A stretch of DNA of 64,000 nucleotides from Herminiimonas contaminans (GCF_015645465.1 NZ_JADOEL010000015.1:1-64000); one strand, 5' to 3'. Counted from the first letter of the stretch, positions 18,768 to 29,657 are shown. Made by a program: numbers and translations. The notes: generated by a model not told the origin, from the sequence alone.

Positions 18768-19011
18768 TAGTCAGCGAACGTCAAAATCGGTCTTCAGAAC
18801 TAGGGATGGTGTGCAAGAAGGTTGGTCTTCGATACGCTCCATTGATGCCCGCCTTGCTGGTCTGGAAGACGCCTGGAAGGCGATAACCAACCGAGGGGCG
18901 TATGAATGCAAATAATGCCCAGCTCTCGATTTTATGCCAGACACATCATGCCTTCGGCACCGGCTCGAATCAGCATAATATGTCTCATGAACATGTCCGT
19001 AGCGTTCGGGC

Positions 19012-19059
19012 GGAACTCCTCCAGAAACGATAAAGCCGTTTCCTCCGGACTCCCGCCCT
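19012..19059 (+). repeat. 48-bp direct repeat, copy B
   Basis: The partner of the repeat at 18720-18767, with five mismatches. It ends two bases before the stop of the ribbon-helix-helix gene at 19061, so it may act as that gene's 3' hairpin or as a binding site for its product. Confidence 0.7.
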
Positions 19060-19060
19060 G

Positions 19061-19258
19061 CTACCGTTTGCGAAGCAATTGGGAAGTGATGAGTTTCTCA
19101 ATTACCTTATTCTTTGTCAGATCCTTGAACTTCAAATACTCATTCAGACCATCCACGACTTCAGCTGGCAGATCCACCGTCAAAGTCACCAGGCCGCGCT
19201 TTTCTCGAAACGCTTTTACGCGCTCTGCAGCATTTTTATATTTACGGGGAGTCGGCAT
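19061..19258 (-). CDS. Ribbon-helix-helix DNA-binding protein
   Basis: A 65-residue basic protein beginning MPTPRKYKNAAERVKAFREK. The segment VTLTVDLPAEVVDGLNEYLK is a typical RHH/CopG strand and helix. Such proteins autoregulate or act as plasmid copy-number, partition or antitoxin regulators. No toxin gene is adjacent in the same direction. The 48-bp repeats nearby are candidate targets. Confidence 0.6.
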   Translation of the reverse strand: MPTPRKYKNAAERVKAFREKRGLVTLTVDLPAEVVDGLNEYLKFKDLTKNKVIEKLITSQLLRKR

Positions 19259-19407
19259 AAATCCTCTGCGGTCGATGCGTTACAAGTAGGCTATTTATAC
19301 CCATCCCCTCGAAAAGGTAAAAGTTTCTTCAACACCATTCCCTGAGCCCCTCCACCAGGCCTTAAATTTGTCAAAGTGACTAATTTCGACAATACCCGAT
19401 CCGATCT

Positions 19408-19917
19408 TCAGCGCCATTGTGTTCTGCGAAATTGCTTCCAGCTACGGAAACGCCGAGAGTAAATTTTCAGATCATCCCAGGCATCTGGCAAAAGGTTCAC
19501 TGAGCGAGCAGCTCGGGGAGCGCTCTCACCTTCGTCGGCAAGGTACTGCGCGGCGCGTTTCGCATTGATATAACGAATGTTTCGGAAGTAGTGAGAGACC
19601 CTACTTCTTCCAGTGCCGGGCACCGGCCCAAGGCCATTCCAATGCAGGAATAGACGGCTGCGATACTGATCTGCCGATTTGCAACGTAAGGCGAAAAACG
19701 ACTCGGCGGTAATAATCTCGCCGACATCGTTGCGGAGGGTGTATTGATAGTCTACGTAGGCCGCGCCGGTGAAGACACGAAAGTGTGGACCGACGTTAGA
19801 GGTGATCCATGAATAGCCCAATTTCTTGAGCGCTTCTTTCATGGAACGAAAAACGACGACGTTTCCATTTCGCTCAAAAAGCGTGATGGAAGTCTGGTGT
19901 TGATGAATGATATGCAT
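19408..19917 (-). CDS. Hypothetical protein, 169 residues
   Basis: A basic, soluble protein (MHIIHQHQTSITLFERNGNV start) with an AGGAG ribosome site seven bases ahead of the ATG. There is no membrane segment, signal peptide or recognised motif; the second half is rich in Arg and aromatic residues. It looks like a gene of plasmid or phage origin. Function is unknown. Confidence 0.5.
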   Translation of the reverse strand: MHIIHQHQTSITLFERNGNVVVFRSMKEALKKLGYSWITSNVGPHFRVFTGAAYVDYQYTLRNDVGEIITAESFFALRCKSADQYRSRLFLHWNGLGPVPGTGRSRVSHYFRNIRYINAKRAAQYLADEGESAPRAARSVNLLPDAWDDLKIYSRRFRSWKQFRRTQWR

Positions 19918-20053
19918 GACTGCTCCTAGGTAATAAAAACCTAGAAGTGGTCAAGCGTCGCCTTTGTCGTGAAGTTAAAGTGCATAGTTTCTGTAATGCT
20001 TAAATATGAAGTCCGGCACGAGTTATGCGCATGACCTTCGATTTCTATCGATG

Positions 20054-20458
20054 TTAGATTTTCCGCTTAACGGTAATGTGATCATTCCTGACTGACACAT
20101 CAAGCGTGTCTTCTTCGTCCCATCCTAGTTGCATGAGCAATTCATCCGGCAGCACTAACACCGCATCTCCGGAACCGTCGCCAGCATCGACCAGTTTTGC
20201 CTGCCAAGTGAGAGGATTCGCTTGCAGCATTTTCGTACTAGGCAGGTGTTGTAGCAAGATATTCAGCAACTCTGTGTCGTCGCTCGGCAACTGCAGCCAC
20301 ATTGCGCAATGGCTCTCAGAATAATCGAGCCACATACTTACCGCCTGCAAAGGTGTCACTGTAGTTGCACTGACCAACAGGCAGTGCTGTATGCGTGCTA
20401 TGTCGCTGCCGTGTCGGCGCAGTATTTCCAGACGTTCTTTCCTGGAGGTCGCCATCAT
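20054..20458 (-). CDS. Protein with a C-terminal AbrB/MazE-like domain, coupled to tnpS
   Basis: 134 residues. The last ~40 (AVLVLPDELLMQLGWDEEDT, then VRNDHITVKRK) have the swapped-hairpin pattern of AbrB/SpoVT/MazE DNA-binding domains; the first 90 are not recognised. Its ATG overlaps the tnpS stop (ATGA at 20458-20455), so it is translated together with TnpS. The first tnpS copy has no such neighbour because a truncated MFS gene lies there instead. A regulatory role in transposition is inference. Confidence 0.55.
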   Translation of the reverse strand: MMATSRKERLEILRRHGSDIARIQHCLLVSATTVTPLQAVSMWLDYSESHCAMWLQLPSDDTELLNILLQHLPSTKMLQANPLTWQAKLVDAGDGSGDAVLVLPDELLMQLGWDEEDTLDVSVRNDHITVKRKI

Positions 20459-21444
20459 GTGTTCCTGTTGTTGAGGTTTTTGTCCGGTTCAGAACTTTCC
20501 TGCACCAACGGCGTCAGCATGCGTTCAATACGTTTTTTACTAAATGGATCTGCGCCGTCAACGTACCGCATTGCCGATTGTATATTTTTCCAGCCCACAT
20601 ACTCCATGAGCGTTTTGAGATCCCAGCCATTCGAGGTCGCCCAATTGGCAAATCCACGACGAAGGGAGTGTGCGCTGTAGTCATCGGCATCGAGAATGCC
20701 GGCCTTGCCGAATAGCGAGCGCAGCAACGGGAGGATGCTAGAGGGATTTAAACCATCCTCGTTGAGCTTACCCCATCGGTTAATCGATCGGAAGACGGCG
20801 CCGCTTTCCAAGCCGCTTAAATCGATCCACGCCTGATAGGCCGCGACCGGGCAGAGGCGAGACAAGGCCGGCGCTTTAAACGTGCTGCCTTTGAACTGAC
20901 GATCACCTTTAGTCTGTGGGAAATAGCATGTCATGCCTTCGCCGGGGATTGCCTCGACATATTGCACTTCGAGCCGCGCCAGCTCATCACCCCGAAATCC
21001 CCGCCAGAAACCTAGTAACACGAGCGCCTTATCGCGGGTGTGACGCAATTGCGCAATCTGATCATTCGTTGCGCCTGCGCTGGTGATCGCGCTATCGAGC
21101 CAGGTCATCAGTTGTTCGAGCTGGTCCAATTGCAAGGGCTTGGCGCGCTTTTCCTGTGCTGGATGTAATCGCTGGATGCCCCGAAAAACCTGGCGAACGA
21201 CCGGCGCTTTCGTTGGATCCGGAAAACCTTGGTCGATATGCCATTGAGCCAGTGCCGCTAAGCGCTGTCGCAGGGTATTGATGGCAAGCGTATCCGCATA
21301 GTGCACGAGGTATTTGGCGATGCTGTCGGCTGTGGCCGGCAAGAAGCCGCCCCATTCGACCTCAAAATGCTGAACTGCTGCACGATAGCTGCGACGCGTG
21401 TTATCGCGTGTAGCGGCTTGGATGTATTGTTCGATTGTGCTCAT
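20455..21444 (-). CDS. tnpS: Tyrosine recombinase TnpS-like (copy 2)
   Basis: 329 residues, clearly homologous to the recombinase at 9675-10649 along its whole length, with the same catalytic positions: Arg in FWRGFRGDEL, SHSLRRGFANW and the nucleophilic Tyr in MRYVDGAD. The sequences differ by many scattered substitutions, so this is a diverged relative rather than a recent duplicate. It is divergent from tnpT copy 2 across the putative rst site. Confidence 0.85.
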   Translation of the reverse strand: MSTIEQYIQAATRDNTRRSYRAAVQHFEVEWGGFLPATADSIAKYLVHYADTLAINTLRQRLAALAQWHIDQGFPDPTKAPVVRQVFRGIQRLHPAQEKRAKPLQLDQLEQLMTWLDSAITSAGATNDQIAQLRHTRDKALVLLGFWRGFRGDELARLEVQYVEAIPGEGMTCYFPQTKGDRQFKGSTFKAPALSRLCPVAAYQAWIDLSGLESGAVFRSINRWGKLNEDGLNPSSILPLLRSLFGKAGILDADDYSAHSLRRGFANWATSNGWDLKTLMEYVGWKNIQSAMRYVDGADPFSKKRIERMLTPLVQESSEPDKNLNNRNT

Positions 21445-21650
21445 GGCATCTGGTCACGGCGGAAAAGGGATGCTTTCTGGACATTACACTTAAGACAGGG
21501 GCAATTTTAGTGATTTTTGCTTTTGACAAGTGATAATGCCACTTTATCCGATGTAAAATTTAAACGCAATTAGCCTTGAAGTTTGCCGTAATATGGTATG
21601 TAATTACGTGGTATGTAACATAGTATCTTATTTCATCCCCTGGAGACCCT
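21445..21650. promoter_or_regulatory. Putative rst resolution site and divergent promoters (copy 2)
   Basis: This intergenic region carries the direct repeats GTATGTAA at 21596-21603 and 21611-21618, again 15 bp apart, with TATCTTATTT after them, exactly as in copy 1. The remainder of the spacer is unlike copy 1. Confidence 0.6.
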
Positions 21651-22694
21651 ATGGCACGCAGCGGGCTTTACAAATCGGACGTACAGAAGGCGCGTGATGC
21701 CCTCATTGCGCAGGGTATAAACCCGTCGGTGGACGCTGTTCGCGTGGCATTGGGCAACACGGGCTCCAAAACCACGATCCACAAGTACCTTAAGGAATTG
21801 GAGGAAGAGGATGGCGGCGCCGGCGGCAAACGCAGCTCGATCAGCGAGGCGCTACAGGACCTGGTCGAACGTTTGGCCGCGCGGCTGGAGGATGAAGCAC
21901 AGGAACGGATTGCGGCGGCCCGCGTCGCATCCGAAGCAAAAGCGGCCGAACAGGCGGTGCTGCTGCAGGCGGCCCAGAACGACAATGCGCAGCAGCGTGC
22001 CCGCGTTCTGGAGCTGGAAACGGCGCTGCAGGAGCAGGCGACGGCGCTGGCGGCCAGCCGTAGCGACCATCAACGGGAATCGACCATGCGCCAGGTCGCA
22101 GAACAGCAGGTGGCCGACCTGCAGCAACGACTGGCCGAGAATGAGGCGCATCGACAATCGCTGGAGGAGAAACACCAGCACGCGCGCCAAGCTCTGGAGC
22201 ACTATCGCCAGTCGGTAAAAGAGCAGCGCGAAGCCGATATCCGACGCCACGAGCTACAAGTACAGCAAGTGCAGGCCGAGCTGCGCCTGGCACAGCAGGC
22301 GGTCGCCGTCAAACAAGACGAGATAACCCGCCTGAACCAGGAGGGAGCGAAGTTGGTGTCGGAGTTAGCGCACACCAAGCAGGACCTGTACGAGCAGCTG
22401 ACGCAGGTTCGCAAGCTGGAGCAAAAAGTCGAGGCTCTGCAATCGCTGCAGGTGCGCGCAGCGGATACCGAGCGCCAACTGGTCAGTAAAATTGCCGAAG
22501 CTGAGCTACTGACCGAACAGCTAAACAATGCCAACGATCAGATGACGCCGGTCGAGGCACGGGTCCGTGAGTTAGAACTCTTGCTGGCCCAGGCCAACGC
22601 GAAGGCGCAGGCACAGGAGCAAATCGGGGACCAGTTGCGGGCCTATTTCGACAAGATCACCGCCACGTCGACCGCACCCCAGGCAGGGAAGTAG
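21651..22694 (+). CDS. tnpT: TnpT-like KfrA-type coiled-coil protein (copy 2)
   Basis: 347 residues with a KfrA_N DNA-binding domain (about 1-60, ARSGLYKSDVQKARDALIAQ) and a coiled coil from about 70 to 325. The N-terminal DNA-binding part is nearly the same as in copy 1 while the coil has diverged, as expected if both bind the same conserved core repeats. It ends 27 bases before the merD remnant of the second mer operon. Confidence 0.8.
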   Translation: MARSGLYKSDVQKARDALIAQGINPSVDAVRVALGNTGSKTTIHKYLKELEEEDGGAGGKRSSISEALQDLVERLAARLEDEAQERIAAARVASEAKAAEQAVLLQAAQNDNAQQRARVLELETALQEQATALAASRSDHQRESTMRQVAEQQVADLQQRLAENEAHRQSLEEKHQHARQALEHYRQSVKEQREADIRRHELQVQQVQAELRLAQQAVAVKQDEITRLNQEGAKLVSELAHTKQDLYEQLTQVRKLEQKVEALQSLQVRAADTERQLVSKIAEAELLTEQLNNANDQMTPVEARVRELELLLAQANAKAQAQEQIGDQLRAYFDKITATSTAPQAGK

Positions 22695-22720
22695 TCACGC
22701 ACGAGATGCCCGCTCCCCGA

Positions 22721-22757
22721 CATCAATAGCCAGCCGGGATACCGTGTAGGCGTTCAA
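22721..22757 (-). pseudogene. merD remnant (first ~12 codons)
   Basis: The bases agccgggataccgtgtaggc-like stretch upstream of merA copy 2 repeat the start of merD in copy 1 (4000-4037), with the initiator changed from ATG to TTG. Beyond about 22721 the similarity stops and tnpT sequence follows. The second mer operon therefore lost merD, merE, urf2 and tnpR at this junction. Confidence 0.75.
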
Positions 22758-22773
22758 CGCACACCTCTTTTCC

Positions 22774-24462
<1,689 letters not shown>

Positions 24463-24501
24463 TCAATTCCTTTTGATTTACTTCGGTGACGGCCGATGCC
24501 A

Positions 24502-24927
24502 TCATGCACGTTTGGGCGGCAGTTCACAGCCATCCGGCCCACAGCGGACGGTCGCCGGCGAGACGAAATCCCAGATCGATACTGCGACCATGAAGGCCAG
24601 GCCGATATACAGCAGCCAACCGCTCCTGTAACTGTAAGCGCGCATCAAAAACACTGCTATCAGCACCAGGACAGGTCCTATCACGCCGGGCGCAGTCCGT
24701 TGCCACTGCCTATGATTGCGCCAACTGAGCGCATTGGCCACTAGCGCGAATCCGGCGAACGCCGGCAACAAAATGTGAATAAACAGCCCTTCATACTGAA
24801 TCAGGAAACCCAGGCCAATGGCGGCGCCGAGGCTGCCGATGGCGGGGAAGCAGGCAGCGCAGCCCATGGCTGACACAATGCTGCCCAGGGTACCGGCCTT
24901 GTTGGTCACTCGTGTGATTAAAGACAT
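24502..24927 (-). CDS. merC: MerC, mercury transporter (copy 2)
   Basis: 141 residues, four hydrophobic segments, CAACFPA pair in the first and a CGPDGCELP tail. The start ATG at 24927 matches MerC copy 1; the longer open frame upstream is not conserved. It lies between merP and merA. Confidence 0.94.
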   Translation of the reverse strand: MSLITRVTNKAGTLGSIVSAMGCAACFPAIGSLGAAIGLGFLIQYEGLFIHILLPAFAGFALVANALSWRNHRQWQRTAPGVIGPVLVLIAVFLMRAYSYRSGWLLYIGLAFMVAVSIWDFVSPATVRCGPDGCELPPKRA

Positions 24928-24946
24928 CGTGGCGTCTCCTCGTGAC

Positions 24947-25222
24947 TCAACGCTTAACCGAGGACGGATAGCCCGCATCCTCAGTCGCTTTGGTCAGTTT
25001 CTGCACGCTGGTCTTGGCATCGTCGAAGGTAACGACGGCTTCGCGTGCCTCGAAAGTCACGTCAATTTTATTGACGCCTTCGACCTTGGAGATCGCCTTC
25101 TTGACGGTGATCGGGCAGGTGGAGCAGGTCATGCCCGGTACGGACAGCGTGACGGTCTGGGTGGCGGCTAACACTGGAACACCAATGGCAGCGAGGGCGA
25201 GGGCGACAAACAGTTTTTTCAC
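24947..25222 (-). CDS. merP: MerP, periplasmic mercury-binding protein (copy 2, GTG start)
   Basis: A 91-residue precursor with a signal peptide and a GMTCSTC metal site. Unlike copy 1, the start codon is GTG (25222-25220) in the same conserved MKKLFVALAL context, so translation may be weaker. It lies 15 bases after merT. Confidence 0.93.
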   Translation of the reverse strand: MKKLFVALALAAIGVPVLAATQTVTLSVPGMTCSTCPITVKKAISKVEGVNKIDVTFEAREAVVTFDDAKTSVQKLTKATEDAGYPSSVKR

Positions 25223-25237
25223 GGCGAACTCCTGTAA

Positions 25238-25588
25238 TTAATAGAAAAACGGCATCACATAGGGGAAACCAAGCGCGACAAAGACCAACACGACAACGAT
25301 CCAGAAGATGAGCTTGTAAGTAACTCGCACCTGGGGCATCGCGCAGACTTCACCCGGTTTGCAGGCTTGCGCCGGGCGGTAGATGCGCTTCCAGGCGAAG
25401 AACAGCGCCACCAAGGCCGCACCAATAAAGATCGGGCGAAATGGCTCCAATGCGGTCAGATTGCCGATCCACGCTCCGCTGAAACCCAAGGTGATCAGGA
25501 CCAGCGGGCCTAGGCAGCAGGTTGAGGCGAGGATGGCGGCCAGTCCTCCGGCGAAGAGCGCTCCGCGCCCGTTTTGTGATTCAGACAT
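25238..25588 (-). CDS. merT: MerT, mercuric ion transporter (copy 2)
   Basis: 116 residues with the ASTCCLGP pair in the first membrane segment and CKPGEVC on the loop. It is full length and almost the same as copy 1. It is the first gene after the mer promoter at 25625-25655. Confidence 0.95.
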   Translation of the reverse strand: MSESQNGRGALFAGGLAAILASTCCLGPLVLITLGFSGAWIGNLTALEPFRPIFIGAALVALFFAWKRIYRPAQACKPGEVCAMPQVRVTYKLIFWIVVVLVFVALGFPYVMPFFY

Positions 25589-25624
25589 ACGCCAGTTCCT
25601 TTCGAATCTGAATTGGATAGGGTA

Positions 25625-25655
25625 AGCTTACTGCCGTAGTTATGTACGGAGTCAA
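25625..25655. promoter_or_regulatory. mer promoter/operator (second operon)
   Basis: Minus strand: -35 TTGACT (25655-25650), 19-bp spacer, -10 TAAGCT (25630-25625), with the perfect dyad CCGTA-gttatg-TACGG in the spacer. It serves merTPCA leftwards and overlaps the control region of merR to the right. In copy 1 the same site has merB between it and merT. Confidence 0.92.
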
Positions 25656-25660
25656 GCGAC

Positions 25661-26095
25661 ATGGAAAATAATTTGGAAAATCTGACCATCGGCGTTTTCG
25701 CCAAGGCGGCCGGGGTCAACGTGGAGACCATCCGGTTCTATCAGCGCAAGGGCCTGCTGCCAGAACCAGACAAGCCTTATGGCAGCATTCGCCGTTATGG
25801 CCAGGCGGATGTAACGCGGGTGCGCTTTGTGAAATCAGCCCAACGACTGGGCTTCAGTTTGGATGAAATTTCTGAACTTCTGAGGCTGGACGATGGCACC
25901 CATTGCGAAGAGGCCAGTAGTCTGGCGGAATACAAACTCAAGGACGTGCGCGAGAAAATGGCTGACTTGGCGCGCATGGAGGCCGTGCTGTCTGATTTGG
26001 TGTGTGCCTGCCATGCCCGGAAGGGAAATGTTTCCTGCCCGCTGATTGCGTCGCTGCAGGGCGAGGTAGAGCCTAGAGCTTCGGCCGCGACGTAA
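25661..26095 (+). CDS. merR: MerR, Hg(II)-responsive regulator (copy 2)
   Basis: 144 residues with the N-terminal helix-turn-helix ([20 protein letters not shown]) and the three mercury ligands C82, C117 and C126. It differs from copy 1 by a small number of substitutions, mostly in the first ten and last twenty residues. It is divergent from merT. Confidence 0.96.
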   Translation: MENNLENLTIGVFAKAAGVNVETIRFYQRKGLLPEPDKPYGSIRRYGQADVTRVRFVKSAQRLGFSLDEISELLRLDDGTHCEEASSLAEYKLKDVREKMADLARMEAVLSDLVCACHARKGNVSCPLIASLQGEVEPRASAAT

Positions 26096-26285
26096 CCGAG
26101 AAGGGGGCATGGCTGCGGGAGCATGGCTTCGATAATGGGCACCGACCCATTCTTCACTTGATGCGACAAGGGCAAGTTTATAATTGTTTTTTGCAAAACG
26201 AACCGATTTGTAATCGTTTTTGAGTCCGAATAACTGTTTTGGTGTGGCCCCGCGCCACTTCTGATCTGTTCTCAAGGAGATTTCT

Positions 26286-26885
26286 GTGCCGCTTTTGCCC
26301 ACCCCAGAAAACCGTGAATGGTACTTTCGTATTCCTGCGATCGTCATGGATACCTGTGGCGTGACCTGGTTCCTAAAGCGCGCTGACGGTATAGCGGAGC
26401 TCAACATGCTGTCCAAAAACTATTCCATAATCGTGCCGGCCCAGGTTCTTTATGAGATTGGTTTTGGTGATCCAAGTACGGTCAGCGAAAACGAGAAGAA
26501 ATTTCAGGAAATCTTTTCCGCTCAGCGGAAAGTAAAGATGATGACCTTCGCCGCAGCACAGGAGGCTAACCTTGTGAACAGCCCGGGCATCGCTGTGGTG
26601 GAACCTGGTGACTTTGAATGGGACACGTCAAAGCGCCGAATCATTCGTCATACGGTTTCGACGCATGGCGCCGTCATGAGCAAACAAAAAAAGGAGCTGG
26701 CGTTCGATGGGCTGATGCACGCCTGCGCGAGAAATCTTGGGATGCCGATTTGCACGACAAACCTGGGCGACTTTCAGAAGTTGAACCGTGCCGCTGCCGC
26801 GCTTGCCCATGATTACCCCGTGCCGATTTTCACGCCGGAACAGCTATATCTCTCCCTGACATCGGATCAATATCCCATCCTGTAA
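26286..26885 (+). CDS. PIN-like domain protein, transposon cargo
   Basis: 199 residues. Acidic positions fit a PIN nuclease fold: Asp in VMDTCGVTWFL, Glu in VLYEIGF, Asp in AFDGLMHACA and the late TTNLGDF segment. PIN proteins are usually metal-dependent RNases, often toxins, but no antitoxin gene lies beside it. A CAAGGAG ribosome site precedes the start. It is the last gene inside the 44-bp repeat at 27016, so it travels with the second mer operon. The assignment rests on motif spacing only. Confidence 0.5.
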   Translation: MPLLPTPENREWYFRIPAIVMDTCGVTWFLKRADGIAELNMLSKNYSIIVPAQVLYEIGFGDPSTVSENEKKFQEIFSAQRKVKMMTFAAAQEANLVNSPGIAVVEPGDFEWDTSKRRIIRHTVSTHGAVMSKQKKELAFDGLMHACARNLGMPICTTNLGDFQKLNRAAAALAHDYPVPIFTPEQLYLSLTSDQYPIL

Positions 26886-26972
26886 AGCGGTGAAATCAGG
26901 TACAGCACATAAGCCTGAAAGCGGGGAAACTCGTCTGCCAAAAAAATTGAGATTCCTGAGTTGAATCAATAG

Positions 26973-27016
26973 CTTAACTTAACTTTGGCGTAAAAAACAC
27001 GAATCCCGGCCGTCCC
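26973..27016 (-). repeat. 44-bp terminal repeat, right end of Tn4651-like element 2
   Basis: Read inwards from 27016: GGGACGGCCGGGATTCGTG, then a T-run, ACGCCAA and GTTAAG. The layout and orientation match the repeat ending at 11961. Directly outside, the sequence becomes corA coding sequence, so this is the junction with the host gene. The adjoining bases (tcaat) would be the target duplication. Confidence 0.65.
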
Positions 27017-27707
27017 TCAATATGGGAAAACGGCGATCTTCACTGGTCCCAATCATATAATCAGCGTACGGCACGGCAACGCCGGAGCGCTAGGCAGCCT
27101 TCGGGAGCAGCTAGAGGCTTCGCCGTCGCTATTGGGAAAGGGTGTCGACTACGTGCTGCACGCGATCCTGCACCGTGTCGTCGACCAGTATTTGCCCATC
27201 TTTGAAATGATCGAGGATGACGTTCTGGCGATGGAGAAGCGCTCGTTGGACGACTTTCTCGGACGAGACGACGTCGCTCGAATCTTTCGCCTGAGATGCG
27301 AACTCACGCACTTCCAACGCACGCTCGGGGCTATGAGCGAATTGGTCAGAAAGCTCGTTCGTCGGCATTTTCCATCCATCAGCGCCGAGGTGAGACCGTA
27401 CTTCAACGATGTCGCGGACCACGTCAATCGCGTGCAGAGCATGGTCAACGGCCTGCTTCAGGTCGTTTCTTCGGTGTTCGAGTTCAGCAGCCTGCTGGAA
27501 GCGCAAAGGACGGGCGTGATTACCCGCCAGCTCGCGGCCTGGGCGGCAATACTGGCAGTCCCGACCGCCATCGCAGGAATATACGGCATGAACTTTAAGA
27601 ACATGCCGGAACTGGATACGGCCTATGGATACTTCGTCGTACTGGCGCTGATATTGATGTCCTGCCTGCTATTGTTCGTCCGCTTCAGAGAGGCGAAGTG
27701 GCTATGA
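27017..27707 (+). pseudogene. corA-type magnesium/cobalt transporter, 5' part removed by the transposon
   Basis: The frame is open from the transposon end and encodes the C-terminal ~230 residues of a CorA channel, including the long stalk helix and two membrane segments with the signature GMNF in YGMNFKNMPE. CorA is normally about 320 residues, so roughly the first 90 are missing and there is no native start. A TTG at 27132 would give 191 residues but lacks most of the cytoplasmic funnel. Its stop overlaps the next gene (ATGA), showing an old operon. Confidence 0.85.
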
Positions 27708-28654
27708 ACCACACGCCTCCCATTTTCATCCATTCGACTGGTCACATCGCACATCGCCCCCGCATTCTCATCGTTGACGACGTGCTTACTAACGTGCAGT
27801 ACCTGCTTGACGCGCTCAAAGAAGACTATCAAGTCAACTTTGAACTGAGCGGAAAGGCAGGAATTGAATTCGCACATCAATACCGGCCAGATCTGATCCT
27901 TCTCGATGCAATGATGCCGGAAATGGACGGCTTCTCGGTATGTGCGCAACTTCGTGCCCATGCGGAGACGTCAGCAATTCCGATTATCATCGTCACGTCG
28001 CTAGATTCGCCCGAAGATGAAGCGCGCGCCCTAGAGATAGGCGCCTCTGACTTCATGCCTAAATCGGTCAACCTGGCCGTATTACGCGCTCGGGTGCGAA
28101 CACAACTGACCATGAAGCGCCAAGGCGATATGCTGCGTTCGCTGACGCTCGCCGACCCTCTGACTGGGCTCAGCAACCGCCGCGCCCTCGATGCAACTAT
28201 CGCTAAGGAATGGCGGCGCTGCGCCAGATCGCAGGTACCCCTGAGCATGATCTTGGCCGACCTGGACCATTTCAAATCCTTTAATGACGCTTATGGGCAC
28301 CCGGCGGGTGACGACTGCTTGAAGGCTGTGGCCAAAGTCTTCATACAAGCAGCACAACGGCCACAGGATCTGGTCGCGCGGTATGGTGGAGAAGAATTTG
28401 TGATCCTGCTGCCGGAGGTGGACCTGCTTGGCGCAGAAATCGTCGCTGGTGGCGTGATGGTTGCCCTGAAAACGCTGAACATGGCTCATGCTGCTTCAGA
28501 CACAGGTTCCCGTGTTACCACCAGTATGGGCGTCGCCAGCATTGTTCCCGGAATGCAAGCGCCGGAAATTCTTCTCTCCACCGCGGACACTTTCTTGTAT
28601 CGAGCCAAGAACCTGGGACGCGACCAGTTCGTGTCTGGGATGGTGGGCGTTTGA
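27704..28654 (+). CDS. Response regulator with GGDEF output (diguanylate cyclase)
   Basis: 316 residues: a receiver domain (about 20-135) with phosphoacceptor D68 in LILLDAMMPEMDG, then a GGDEF domain with the active-site GGEEF at 228-232. An RxxD inhibitory site (RPQD) lies five residues ahead of it. It should make c-di-GMP when phosphorylated and be product-inhibited. The ATG at 27704 overlaps the corA stop and was preferred to a GTG six bases upstream. No partner kinase is adjacent, though two soluble kinases lie downstream. Confidence 0.93.
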   Translation: MNHTPPIFIHSTGHIAHRPRILIVDDVLTNVQYLLDALKEDYQVNFELSGKAGIEFAHQYRPDLILLDAMMPEMDGFSVCAQLRAHAETSAIPIIIVTSLDSPEDEARALEIGASDFMPKSVNLAVLRARVRTQLTMKRQGDMLRSLTLADPLTGLSNRRALDATIAKEWRRCARSQVPLSMILADLDHFKSFNDAYGHPAGDDCLKAVAKVFIQAAQRPQDLVARYGGEEFVILLPEVDLLGAEIVAGGVMVALKTLNMAHAASDTGSRVTTSMGVASIVPGMQAPEILLSTADTFLYRAKNLGRDQFVSGMVGV

Positions 28655-28730
28655 AATCGTTGACTCAATACTTGCTGAGCCCACCCTTCGAAGTAGCGAG
28701 ACCACGGCGATATTGGGCCGCGCGTGTCGG

Positions 28731-29657
28731 TCACGTAGCAATCGCGCCAATATCGGCCAAGTCCCGCCCGGATAGCGCCACCTCGTCCGCCAGCCATGCG
28801 CGCAAGTGCTGCAGCGGAGGCCAATCGCGCAACGCGGGCGGATAGACGAGGTAAAAATCTTGCGGCGGATGGTAGGGGAGCGCGATCTCGGACAGGCGTA
28901 CCAGCCGCCCGGCGCGCAGCGCATCAACCGTGTAGATGCCGCGCGCCAGGGCCAGCCCGATATCTTGCTCGGCCGCCTGCAGCATGAGGCCGGTGTCAGC
29001 GAAGGTGGCCGCCGGCTTGACGCTGGTGACCACGCCGGCGGACTTGAACCAGCCGTCCCATAGCAGCGGATCGCCCAGCAAAGGCTCGCTTGCCAGCGCC
29101 TCGGGCGGGCGCCCGCTCAACCTCTTTGCCGCATCCGGGCAGCCGAGCACCGTCAGCGGCATGTCCAGATGAATCAAGGGTTCGGCCAGCAAGCCCGGAA
29201 ATGTCCCGCTGCCGGCACGTATGCCCACATGCAGGCCTTCGCGCGCGAGATCGGTCAGGCGCTGGGTCGCATCGATCTGCAGGCGCACGCCCGGATGCTT
29301 GGCCCGCCAGCGCCCGATGCGCGGCAGCAGCCAACGCAGCGCCAGAGAGGGCACCACGCTGATCCGCACCACCAGTTCGGCCTGGTCGCTGGCCAGCGCT
29401 GCCGCGTCCTGCACGCCCTGATCCAGGCCTTGCAGCGCACCCTGCACACTTTGCAGCAGCAGTTTTCCGGCATCGTTCAGCACGACTTTCCGCCCCTGCC
29501 GCTCGAACAAGACAAAGCCCAGCCGCTCTTCCAGCTTCAGGATCTGCTGGCTGACGGCGCTAGGCGTCACGTGCAGCAGCGTGGCCGCGGCACGCAGGTT
29601 GCCCAGTTCCGCCGCGGCTTGGAATGCGGGCAAGTAGCCGAGGGGGAGTCGGGACAC
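28731..29657 (-). CDS. LysR-family regulator (GcvA-like)
   Basis: 308 residues with an N-terminal winged helix-turn-helix (about 4-64, LRAAATLLHVTPSAVSQQIL) and a periplasmic-binding-like effector domain. It is divergent from the epoxide-hydrolase-like gene at 29762 across about 100 bases, the usual arrangement of a LysR regulator with its target. The ligand is unknown. Confidence 0.92.
   Translation of the reverse strand: MSRLPLGYLPAFQAAAELGNLRAAATLLHVTPSAVSQQILKLEERLGFVLFERQGRKVVLNDAGKLLLQSVQGALQGLDQGVQDAAALASDQAELVVRISVVPSLALRWLLPRIGRWRAKHPGVRLQIDATQRLTDLAREGLHVGIRAGSGTFPGLLAEPLIHLDMPLTVLGCPDAAKRLSGRPPEALASEPLLGDPLLWDGWFKSAGVVTSVKPAATFADTGLMLQAAEQDIGLALARGIYTVDALRAGRLVRLSEIALPYHPPQDFYLVYPPALRDWPPLQHLRAWLADEVALSGRDLADIGAIAT

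Noticed and set aside
18720..19059. CRISPR array
   Set aside because: There are only two repeat copies with a 244-bp spacing and no cas genes.
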